Assembly: GCA_035772405.1 (NCBI GenBank)
Contig: JAYKKM010000049.1
Coordinates: forward strand, 394,501-458,500
Direction: 5' to 3'
Source: Chrysogorgia sp. JL179-B06
Taxonomy: Eukaryota; Cnidaria; Anthozoa; Scleralcyonacea; Chrysogorgiidae
DNA length: 64,000 nt
The notes under the pieces are model-generated. The model saw only the letters and a list, made by a program, of their open reading frames with translations, had not been told where the DNA came from and made no database searches. Positions 31,000-49,700 of this stretch are shown here, piece after piece. A program made the translations under genes and the position numbers. Numbering within the stretch: the stretch's first letter is position 1; the number at the start of each line of letters is the position of its first letter.

Positions 31000-33590
31000 T
31001 TGTAAACGAACATTCTGGCACTATAACTATAACTTAGTAGAAGTGTGAAGTTATTGAGAACGACTATTGTTGGTGACTGACGTTTCGACGTCCTCGGCGA
31101 TATACAATACGGGCGAAGGCCTTTCGTCAGACGAGCGGTGAAAGTGAAACGTAATGTGAACTTGACATTGTTTCATAGTTTTTGTGGCACAGCAGACAGC
31201 TAATTATAAACAGCAGTTTCGATCACGTTACAAAGATCCGGGCAAACGTATTTTAATAAGTATAATTAAAATTATATTATTGTAAAATAATTCAGAAACA
31301 ATTACTTCGGAATAACCGAATCACAAGCTGACCAATCACTGCGTGCGTAAAGTAAGCATTCTCGATGGAAACATGGATTTTTCCCGCCATGTTTATAAAA
31401 TGGACTGTAAGACGATTAACCTTTCGATAAATATGTTCTAAAAGATCGGATGCTTTTCTTCACAGTTAAGAGCGTTTATGTTCATTTGATCAGCCGACGA
31501 CGCAGTCTAGCGTGAGTAAGGAGAATGTATATTTTCATCATTTTAATAAAAGAGGCTTATTACTTATTTCCTCAGTGTTATTTTATGAAAGAAATAGAAA
31601 ACACTCGTGAAAGTTTGGGAGAACTCGAAATAGCGTGGAAACAATCGCCCTGCGGGCTCGTATTCCCACTGCCATTTCTCATTCTCCCAAACGTCCACTC
31701 GTGTTTCTATATATAACCCTATGAAAACACGGATAATGTTTTCGATTTCTTAATTATTTTATAATTTTGGTTTAATACTTGAACGAGTATGATGGTCCGT
31801 CCGATGGATCGCGTGATAACGCATGGTCAAAACGACCAAAAAAATACGGAAATAAAATGCACTCCTAGTTGGAAGCGAAAAATTGGATATATGATCCAAC
31901 CGGTGGTTAATATGACGTCAGTGGCGAATACAGAAATATAACCGCAAGAATACCTGTGCGAATGTGAAAAAGAAAAAAGTGTTTTGCTGCGTAGGCACCG
32001 TAGAAATAAACTAGGACTAAGGAGTTCTTATCAAAAGTAAAATGCTGCCTCGGAACATACACAGGAGCACTGGGTACGAGGTTGGAGGTATAATGCTAGA
32101 AATTTTCTATAGCATGTGAGGATCAAATAAATAGAATGCAGAATCTAAACCACAATCTAAATCAAGGTGATCATATAGCCTTGTAACTATTAAAATAACA
32201 TACGGTAATGATATTGCGCGTTTAGAATGTCCATTTTGGAAATTTTATAAAAAATTAGACTTCCGATGGCTTTTGAGGCAGCACTTCCCTTGCGATAGTA
32301 ACTTCCAGTATTAAAATAGAACACGGAAATATCAATCATGCGGGATGTCACCGTCCTCAAAAACATTGAAGTTATATAGTGTCTCCTTGAATTAAGACAC
32401 TGTAGTTTGTTGCTAACACTCCTTTCTATAGTCGCACTCGATAACAATCTAAACCACGTATCAAGGCGATCATATCGCCTTCTAATAATATCCGAAACTG
32501 AAACCTACGTCAGAAAACGTCAGAAACCTTGGACAGACCACTGTTCGCTTCATGTTCGCTTCACATAGTTCCGCGAAGAGGTCTGGACACGAAACACAGA
32601 GACCTAAGCGCAAACTACCGAAATAATGCATAATATGTACTTCTAGTACGTATTCCATATAAGGAAGTGACCGACGAGCAAATAGAAGGCATTGACGAGC
32701 AAATAGAAGGCATTAACGAACAAATACATGGCACTCGTACCAGCCCGCTGGATGTGGGATTGTTAACACGTTACGATATGTTCGATTATCCGCTCTTTTT
32801 AAGAAAACTACGTTCGCTAGCAGGATAATCTGTACGCATATTGTAAACAGATAATTTATCTTTGTTTTAATATATATTGTAGCTTTGGGAGTTGATTATT
32901 TCTCAAGAAAACGTTCGTCGAAGACAGCCGTGTTTTTGTTTACAAGATGGTATCCGTATTAGGAAAATTATATTTTGGCATGTTCGATTATCTGCGCTTT
33001 TAAAGAGAACTAAGTTAGCTACCGGGATAAAGCTGTACGTATGTTGTAAATAGATAATTTAACTTTCCTTTGATATATTCTATAGCTTTGGGGGTGGTTT
33101 ATTTCTCAAGAAAACGTTTGCCAAAGGGTTAGGACCTTTGTTGTTTTGGGGTCGGTTACAATCTAATTAACAAGGAGGCTGGTACGAGGGTTGAACGTGT
33201 CAGCTATTTGCTCGTTAATTCACTCTATTTGCTCGTCAATGCCTTCTATTTGCGCTTCCTTATAAGGAATACGTACTAGATACCCCTAAATAAAATAATG
33301 AGGGTCTTCGCTTGCGCAACGTCAGGCCTAAATCCTATAAACTAAATCGGCAGTACACCAATGCCAGGGTACTCTTTTGATAACAACCACCTTTAACGTT
33401 TTCTATTCGCATTTTAACCCTGCCTACACAACACAGCTCTTTCATATAACATTATGTTGTGTATTTGTAAACACATAAGATGGCGGCCAATTAATATTCT
33501 ATTGCGTGAATATAAATGAGCCTTTCGAGCATTGACTCTCTCTCCTCCGCCATAGTAGTATAGTAGTAATATAACCCGACGGTTATATTA
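31000..33590. other. Intergenic, dispersed repeats only
   Basis: Includes a hammerhead-like relic near 31085-31130 (minus), a palindrome at 31586-31712, an inverted copy of the 4439 repeat at 32335-32405, and two related ~200-bp units (GTTCGATTATC...AAGAAAACGTT) at 32778-32915 and 32980-33120. No gene is seen. Confidence 0.5.
31586..31712. repeat. Palindrome (~60-bp imperfect arms)
   Basis: AAACACTCGTGAAAGTTTGG pairs with the complement ending CACTCGTGTTTCTA, with a CCCTGCGGGC centre. Similar in style to 60274-60420 and 27040-27180. Confidence 0.65.
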
Positions 33591-33599
33591 ACTTCAGAG

Positions 33600-34213
33600 G
33601 CTTCCAATGCGGTAGAGGGGGTCAGTGGCGTAGCTAGGATCAAAATTTGGGGGGAGCAACGGAGAATTTGTGGGTGCAGTTTTTTAATATATTTAGAATT
33701 CAAGTATTATATGGTGTAGAGTCGTGGGTTTAGCTGCGAGCAATGGAGGGGGTTATGGGGGCATCTCCCACAGAAGATTTTGAATTTTGGGGGCATCTCC
33801 CACAGAAGATTTTGAATTTTCGATTTCGAAGCCCTGTGAGGGCATTTCCCGTGATTTCTGAGAGGAATTTTCAGGAAAAAATTACCTGCACTGGCCAGTT
33901 GAAAATTGATAACAAGATTTGTATATACCCGGAGTCCTGGACCAACCTGTTAAAGTCAAAGATAAATAACCATGGATCACGCTGGTCAAAAGGACCAAAG
34001 GGTCTTGGAAGCGTAATTCTGCGCAGTTTAAACTTCATGTCAGTCTGTGACTGTGAACACTGATTCCACTGGTAAGCCTATCAGCATCACGATTAGCAAC
34101 AGAAACACACTTCAAATTTCATATAAGCAAAAGTTCAAATTGGCTACGCATGCGGTAGTTCCGAATTTCAGCGGTTTTCCTAATCCCATTACCCTCTACC
34201 GCAATGGAAGCCT
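33600..34213. mobile_element. ~610-bp element with 22-bp inverted ends
   Basis: AGGCTTCCAATGCGGTAGAG and its complement bound the segment. Inside, a 33-bp CATCTCCCACAGAAG unit is doubled near 33760-33820. No transposase seen. Confidence 0.5.
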
Positions 34214-34237
34214 GTGCGGAGGAGAGAGAGGCCTTGA

Positions 34238-34415
34238 CCAGTCAGTGTTTCCACTTTGGAAGGAAATTTCCTTCCACAGATGCGTCAGATATTATTAGCC
34301 TTCTTTTCTAAAGCCGTATAAGTGTCCCTCATTCCTCGAAGCCCCTCCCTCATATAGTGACGCATCTGTGGAAGGTAATTTCCTTCCAAAGTGGAAACAC
34401 TGGCCTTGACCTTGT
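34238..34415. repeat. Inverted repeat pair around CTTCCACAGATGCGTC
   Basis: Arms at 34238-34290 and 34359-34415 are complements; each also contains the internal palindrome GGAAGGAAATTTCCTTCC or a variant. Confidence 0.7.
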
Positions 34416-34729
34416 GTGAAATTCTTTGGAATTATAAACACAAGGTCGAGGCTTGAAAGGCTAATTCATATGCACATAAAAGAATATCATTTAGCCGCCA
34501 TCTTTATGATTCGGTTATAACAGTGAATAAACAACTCTAAAAAGGTTGTTGTACTGCCGAAATAGGATGTGTAGGACGTCTAACGTTTCGAGCGAAGGCC
34601 CTTCGTTAAAGAGAGAGAAACGTGAAGTGAACAGTTTTTTTGTTCAGATTTGGAATTTTCAAGAAATTTGTTATTAGTTAAGTTAGGTAGTTGCAGCTTG
34701 ATGATTGTAAAGTTGTAAAGGTTATGCTG

Positions 34730-35015
34730 TGCAAGCTGTGTTCAGTTGTCAATACTCAGGAAAACTCTGAGAACCAGACAGGACTCGAACCCGTAACCTT
34801 CTGAATGCTAGACGCTCTAACCATTGAGCCACAGGAACTCAGATGGCAGGTTTAAAGACTCGTCCCAGGTTTAAATACCGTATTTAACCTTGCTCTGCCA
34901 TCTGAGTTCCAGTGGCTCAATGGTTAGAGCGTCTGTCTAGCATTCAGAAGGTTACGGGTTCGAGTCCTGTCTGGTGCTCAGTTTTCCTGAGTACTGACAA
35001 CTTAACACAGCTTGC
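34730..35015. mobile_element. Two tRNA-like SINE units in inverted arrangement
   Basis: The plus unit 34900-35000 has an A-box-like GGCTCAATGGTTAGAGCGTC and a B-box GGGTTCGAGTCCT; the minus unit at about 34745-34855 is its complement. The cloverleaf is imperfect (T-T mismatch closing the anticodon loop, an acceptor mismatch) so this is tRNA-derived rather than a functional tRNA. Confidence 0.65.
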
Positions 35016-35086
35016 ACAGCAAAACCTTTACAACTTTAAATGTGTTATTCTCAAAACGTTTCAAGAAATTTGTTATTCTCAAAACA

Positions 35087-35500
35087 GCCTGTGGGGATTT
35101 TACATATCGTAATCTTTGGGTTCTACTAAAAATAAATGTAATATATTTTATTGTTCGAAAATTGCATCTTCATGCCCTTTTCCCCCTGCTAAAGTTCACA
35201 TGAAGTGACGTCAACGCAGGGACACGCAATATTTTGCGGCGTTATTTTCAACAGTGAATGTTTAGGAATTGAGTGAATTTTGTCTAAACAGGATGTTTAA
35301 AGTTCAAAGCCAAGCTTTCGCTGTATTTCATTGCTGAATCACTCCGCAAAATATCGCGTGTCCCTGCGTTGACGTCACTTCCTGTGAACTTTAGCAGGGG
35401 AAAAGGGCATGAAGATGAAATTTTCGAACGACAAGATATATTACAATTTTTCTCAGGAGAATCCAAAGATCACAAATATGTAAAATCCCCACAGGCTGGA
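35087..35500. mobile_element. ~415-bp foldback MITE
   Basis: Arms 35087-35250 and 35345-35500 are complementary (GGGATTTTACATAT end, CCCTGCGTTGACGTCACTTC inner part). Partial similarity to the foldback at 63267-63525. Confidence 0.75.
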
Positions 35501-35658
35501 TAAATAAAATAAATAGCTGATAATTCAAGCAAGAACCAAATTTGTGTTGCTGTCTTCCAGTCTTATAGTTGCACAATGTCAATGAGCATTTGTCTTTGAA
35601 CTTTCATATTGACTTAATCTACATTTATGTGTCCTTGAAGTATTCTCTTTCAATAAAC

Positions 35659-43389
<7,731 letters not shown>

Positions 43390-43455
43390 ATTGCATCAGG
43401 ACTGGTAAAAAATTTCCCGAAATTTTTTTCGCACGAAATTTTATGGAAAAACAAC
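43390..43455. promoter_or_regulatory. Bidirectional promoter region, HYPK / DCLRE1A
   Basis: Only 66 bp separate the two start codons, so 5' UTRs and promoter elements must overlap each other or the first exons. The interval starts GC-rich (the HYPK start sits in GGCGGCCGCCAT) and turns AT-rich. No TATA box is clear. Confidence 0.75.
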
Positions 43456-43529
43456 ATGGAGGACGAAGAAGGAGAGGATTCTTGTGCATTGAAAAGGAGG
43501 AAAAAAAGCTCAGGCTTTACGATATGTGA
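43443..43529 (+). promoter_or_regulatory. Overlapping upstream ORF on DCLRE1A leader
   Basis: An ATG 13 nt before the DCLRE1A ATG opens a 28-codon frame in another phase that runs into the coding sequence and stops at 43529. If transcription starts above 43443 it could reduce initiation at the main start. Confidence 0.4.
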
Positions 43530-43774
43530 CTTACAGCGAGGAACAGAGACGAGGGATAAAAGATCTTTATCGTTGTCTCTCAAAGATACGCGAACTAAAA
43601 AGAAGCGGCATGAAAGTATTCTTGAAATAAAGCGCTCAGCGCCCGAGAGATTAATATCTAAGAAAGATGACCTCGGATTTTGTCCTGCTTGTCAGGCTCC
43701 TTTCTTTGGATTGGTTGGACAGTCTGCTCAGGTGCACGTGCAGCAGTGCTTAGAAGAAAAAGAGAAAGCTACTG
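43456..43774 (+). CDS. DCLRE1A: DCLRE1A exon 1 (UBZ4 finger)
   Basis: Basic N terminus with KRRKK and RTKKKRH patches (possible nuclear localisation), then FCPACQAPF...HVQQC. Donor ACTG/GTACCT; the frame runs on 35 nt into the intron. Confidence 0.93.
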
Positions 43775-46700
43775 GTACCTACATTTCTAGTTTAACCATG
43801 TTTTATTAAAGTTTTTTTTAGTCTAATGCGTGGAATTTTCCCAAAATGCGCAAATTTGTCTCGCAAAATGCGTGGGGGATAAATCCCCACGCACAACAAA
43901 CTTTCCAGTCTGGCCTCCTTATAAATGACACTTCGGTTTCATTGTTTCGAAGTGTCCGCTGTCTATAGGTGTTCCCCGCGCAGCATTTTTCATGCTAATT
44001 TCTGTCCGCGCATTTTTAGGATCTGCTAAATTTGCGCAGATTCTTTGTAATTATCAACCATTACCAGCTGCACACTTCTGATTAGAACTTTCTCAATTTT
44101 CTTAATTTCAACCTACTGATCTGTGATTCAGGCATTTGGTGGATAATTGGACATACATTTAAGTATAACTCACTAACTGAACAAGTCGTTGTGCTTTGTA
44201 GGACTAGGACCTGGGGCGAGAATAAAATTTCCTCGTAAAGTTAGAAAATCTGGAGAATCTCGTGAAAAACATGCGAGATGTTCTCGTGCCGTGCAATTTT
44301 CAAGATATTTAATGTTCCTCGTGCAAAAAACTTTACAGTCTGGTATAGGTTTTCTATTACCGTAATAAATAATTAGATCAATGTCTGGACAGCTGGACTT
44401 ACTTACTGTCCACAGTCTGTCCATTGTCCGTTATAATATAGAGTGTATCAGTATTATATTGTCACTACAGATATTGATGATGAAGATTAGGTGATGATAA
44501 TTAGGTAATTGATCAGTGATTTATGCAGGTAATCAGGTTTTAATTACTAGATAATGTATTATTATCTAGCTAACCTTATTTTAAATGCATAAATTCATTG
44601 ATCAATGAATACCACCTATAAATCATAAGGTACATGTAACTAACTGTTCAGCCCGGCTGAGGCCGATCTAATAATAATAATAATAACTGTACTGCTGTAC
44701 ATGATTGTAATCTTCATCATTACTATCTCCATCACCTTGTATTACCATCAATCATCATCACTACATATATACATGTATCATTCACTATATATATCATCAT
44801 CTTCCCAATAGTGATGTGTCCTGATGGAATCAACTGTAATTTTACCAGTCCTCAGCATTTCAAGAAATTTTCACATCAACAACTTGCAGATTTGCGCAGT
44901 ATAAAAGTCACTAAACAACACATTTCTACAAATGAAGAGGTATATACTGTACTATATCTCTATCCTAAGGATATTGCAATTTATTTCCCATAATTATTAT
45001 ACAGTACATAATTTTATTAGCAAATGATTTGAATATCTTGTTTTCTAGCAAGTTGAAAAACAAAGCAAATGTTCCAGTGAAAGCAAACATGAGAACAGAA
45101 TCAAAGGTTATTCCCCCTCATCTTATTCTGAAAAAGGTGATTCCTTAACACTAGACATTGATGCAAGTTCCACTCTTTTATCCTTTAAAATAAGTGACAC
45201 TTGTTCAGATGAACATGAAATGACAATTAAAGACAATAAAGACAACATGGACACCACTTTAGAATTATCACAGAGGGAATGTACTGTTTATAGCATAAGT
45301 GATGAATGTGATGATGAGATAAGTCAGTGGTTGAATGATGATTTAAAGTATGAGGATTTTGAACTGCTCAAAGATGTTGCAGGGAGTATGGACGGTGCTC
45401 ACAATTCTGATTCTAGCTCAAGTCACCCCTGTCCTACATCACAAAACATCGCTTTCTCCACAGACAGTAAATCAAGGCCTATTGTTGATCTATTGACTGG
45501 GCACAAAAAGGAAACTGGTGCAGGCAAAGCTATGAAACAGATGGATATTGGCATATTTTTTGGGTTAAAACCAAAACTGAATACAGAACTAATTGGGATA
45601 GGAATACCAGCTTCTATGACTACAGTATCTCAGAGCAGTAAGCAACACACCAATGAAAGAGAAACTAGTTGGAAAGCCACTCACCAAAAATGTCCATTTT
45701 ACAAGATTGTTGAAGGTACAGTGTAGCGCTCATTAATAAAAGGGATACGGCTTATACTGCATATCTGTTTTGTTGTATACTAGTGTATGTGTTTATGTGA
45801 TAAAGTACTGTAATTATAGTACTATAAGCTATATGTTGAAGATCTGTCTTTATTAGTTGTAGCCTAGATATTCTTCAAATGCTTCAGTGCATTTGAGACT
45901 GCTTTTACTGTTCTGTACATTTGTTTTGGTATTGTTGCCAGTAGTTAGCTTGAAATAGCAAATTAGTAGTAAAAAAGTAGAGTGCTGCGTAGACAGTGTT
46001 TTGGATATATATATCAAAATGAAAAGGTGGTGAACTGCCAAGATTTTTAGGAACAAAATACTGACATTTCGAGTACTTCATCAGAGTACATGTAACTCTG
46101 ATAAACTAAAGGCTCCACTCGAAACGTCAGTATTTTGTTGCTCTGATATGAAGGGCTCAGCTAGAAACGTCAGTATTTCGTTACTAAAAATATTAGCCTG
46201 CGAGAGGCTCTCTGCCCGCCCCAACCCGCAGAGAGCCTGCTCGTAGGCTATAAAAATGTCAGTATTTTGTTACTAAAAATCAGGCAGTTCACCACCTTTT
46301 CACTTTCCTAATATTATAGTAGTTGGCAGTTTCATTGCTTATCTGCAGGTGTATTCAATATTTGCTCTTGTAATTTTTTAGGTAGATTCCCCCTGTTGTT
46401 TTCTTGTCATTGAAGATGATTACATTTTCATTTCAGGGACATCATTTGTGGTGGATGCATTTTGTTATGGAAACATCCCTAGAATCACAGCATATTTTCT
46501 AAGTCATTTTCACTATGATCATTATTGTGGACTTAAGAAAAGCTTTTCTCATCCAATTTATTGCAGTCAGGTAAACTATAGCCTGAGAGGATCAGACCTA
46601 TCAGACACGGGTTTCCGCCACCCGCGGAGAGAGGGTTCTGAGACTCCATACATTTGACGTCATATGTACCCAGATCTGGGTAATGAATCTGATTGGTAAA

Positions 46701-49700
46701 CTTTTCAACACTATAAGCCTATTCAAAGAAAATCAAAAATGGTAGATATGACTGAGAAACTGTTTTAATCCACATATTAAACCACATTTGCAAATTTTCT
46801 TCAGATAAATCTCTTGCAAACTGACTCACAATGCACTATGCAGTATTTTGAAAAATTGACAAGTTGCCCCATGTACAGTAACAGTATGTGCTAAAAGCAG
46901 ATGATGTCATTTGTATGGAATTTCGGCTTGGGTCTCAGACTCTCACTATCATTTTAGCGTTTAAAACTACAAACTCCTTTTGAAAATTCGCAATTATATA
47001 ATAGTAAATTAATATACTATAGATTTATCCTTAAAAACGTAGACGCACGTACGCATTTGCGTACCTATTTTTGTGTCTACTGTGCATACGCAGTAGACGT
47101 ATTGCTGTCGTGTAGGCTAAAAAAGTGTAAGTAACAATAGATCATCAATCGGAACCAATCAAACAGTGAATACAAAGAGTCGGTCAGTTTACGACTAATT
47201 CCGATCATTTTTCATGTGATTTATTTACGTATTTTCCTCGAGACCAAATACATAAAATACGTGTCATATTATATTACGCTAACGTGCATACCCATCGTAA
47301 AAACCTTTTTATGTACTCAGAAATTAATCGGCATTCAGAAGGCCGCTTCGTCGTAGATTTTTGAACGTTATCTCGGTGAATCATTTTAAGATCATTACAA
47401 ACCACAGTGCGCTGAAGACTATGGCTTAAGTTGCTCTCCAGTATTGAGCCTAAAGGCGGATTTCCAGTCCTCGCACGAAGCAACTCGCAGCTGGCTGCGA
47501 TCACTCGCAAGCTCGCTGCGAGTGTTTTAGCCCTCGTGGCAGATAGTTGAAAATGTTGAACTATTTTTTACTCGCAGCAAGTACTCGCAGTAAACAACCA
47601 ATAAAAACAAATTATGTCAACATTTCAAATCATTAGTAATTTATGGAGAAAACTGCACAAAGGAAATCATTACCGTGTCGGTGTGTATTTGCATAGATAT
47701 TGAAGGGAAGAAATTACATAAATTAATCGAACTTTCACCTCGATTTTCTCATAAATACCGATTTATTTGAGGTGCTATATCTGAAACACCCAGAAGAGTG
47801 CTTCATCAGGATATCCAAACACCTCGAAGTTTGTTAAAAAACGTGGCTATCGCTTCATCAGTCTTGAAAACCCTGCGAGTTATCGCAACAAGCTGCATGT
47901 GGTGGAAATACAGTGGAAACCATGCGAGTACCCGCAGTGAGCTGCGAGTTGTTTTGTGCGAGGACTGGAAATCCGCCTTAAGGCAGTAGCGAAGTTGGCC
48001 ATAGCAACTGGTCGTGCTATGCAAATTTTGAAACGATGTACATATTCAGATATTTAGAAATATATTGTTTTCAAAGTGTGCAGATGTTTACAAATTAGCA
48101 TACAGTAGCATGACCAGTTGCTGGCCAGCTTCGGCACTGGAGGGAAGATTAGCACGCTGCATGGATTATGGACCTACAAGAATTTCAATTTTCATAGAAC
48201 ATAGGGCAGGCAAAACCCATCACAACGCAGATGTATTACTATCCAATTGCCTCAACAACTTTTACACGTCATCCTTTCCAACGTATCTCCAACCATAGCA
48301 AGCATTGCAATAGGACCAGATGTCGTGAATAATAAGGCGACAACAGCAGTGAACGAGATAACTCATAACGACAGTCCGTCCGTGCTGGTTAAAAAGCGCA
48401 ATGGCGAGTTTCGACTTTGCGTAGATTATTGTAAGCTAAATCAAGTTACTCAAAACGATTCACATCCACTGCCGAATATAGCCGATATCCTTGACGCGTT
48501 GGCAAATGCACGGTACTTTTCAACTCTTGATTTAAGAAATAGTTACTGGCAAATATCCACAGAAATTAGAGATACTCGACATACAATAGAATTTAACAGA
48601 ATGAATTTGCGGTAGGCCTTGCTGGATACTATAGTCTATAGGTGCTTCATTAAAAACTTTGCGACGCTATAGCTGCGCCGTTAACTAGGTTAACGACAAA
48701 GGAGGCAAGTAAACAGTTTGATCGTATGTTTACGCTCTATACGGACGCCTCCGATGCAGGTTTAGGATTTAGGAGTTGTGTTATCTCAGGATGATAACCA
48801 CGGTGTCGCTTATGCATCCAGAGCACAATCAGATAGCGAACGTAAATATGCTACTACGGAGAAGGAAGCCTTAGTCCCTGTTTATAAGCGCTAGGGTAAC
48901 CCTAGGAGTAGGGTTACCCTAGCGCCAGGGTGAAAAGATAGCTTGCATTTATAAGGAAATCATCGGGCTAGGACTATAGGGTGAAGTATACTCGCGCCGT
49001 GGAAATTCGAGTGTAAACATGGCGGAAATAAATAAAATTATTGCTGTATTATCGATTTTAATCTCTCTACTGCCTGTGCTTACTTCTCTTCAGTTAGATG
49101 GTATTCTTCTTTGTTATTCAATCATGTCTATAACTGTTAAACAACTAACACTCCTTCACGCGGCTCTACATTCCAACTCTGCCCTATCTCGACGAAATTG
49201 ACATATGCGAGGCTTGCGAGTGCATCAAGAGGCCTGATACCTAAAAACTTGACCCAGTTGTCCATATATCGATTGTGTTTATAAGGTAAAAACATATCCC
49301 CAGTGCTAGGGTTTCCTTAGATAAGTGATAGGATGACCCTACTAGTAGGGTAACCCTAGTTTGCTTATAAATGCAACGTAGAAAAATAACTACAGTAGGG
49401 TCACCCGGGCGCGGGGTAACCCTATTCCTAGGGTACCCTAGCGCCTTATAAACAGGCGTTTAGTTGGATAAGAAATAGGAACACGCAATATGTGATTATC
49501 AGACGGAGTGTCGGTGATACAAGTAGATGTTACTACGCAAGAGATATCAGAAGTCTGATCACTAGTTCCAGGTGTTATTAGTCGAGATAATGCATCTGCG
49601 TTCTGATGGATTTTGCCGTCTCTATGTTCTACTGAAAATTGAAATTCTTGTAGGTCATCTACTTCCATCACGTCATCCTTTCCAACATATCTCCCACCAC

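Noticed and set aside
34900..34985. Functional tRNA-Ala gene
   Set aside because: Good A and B boxes but mismatches in acceptor and anticodon stems and an inverted twin alongside; a SINE is more likely.
49019..49201. 60-codon frame within the PIF-like element as a transposase
   Set aside because: Too short, hydrophobic, with no DDE or Myb-like motif.
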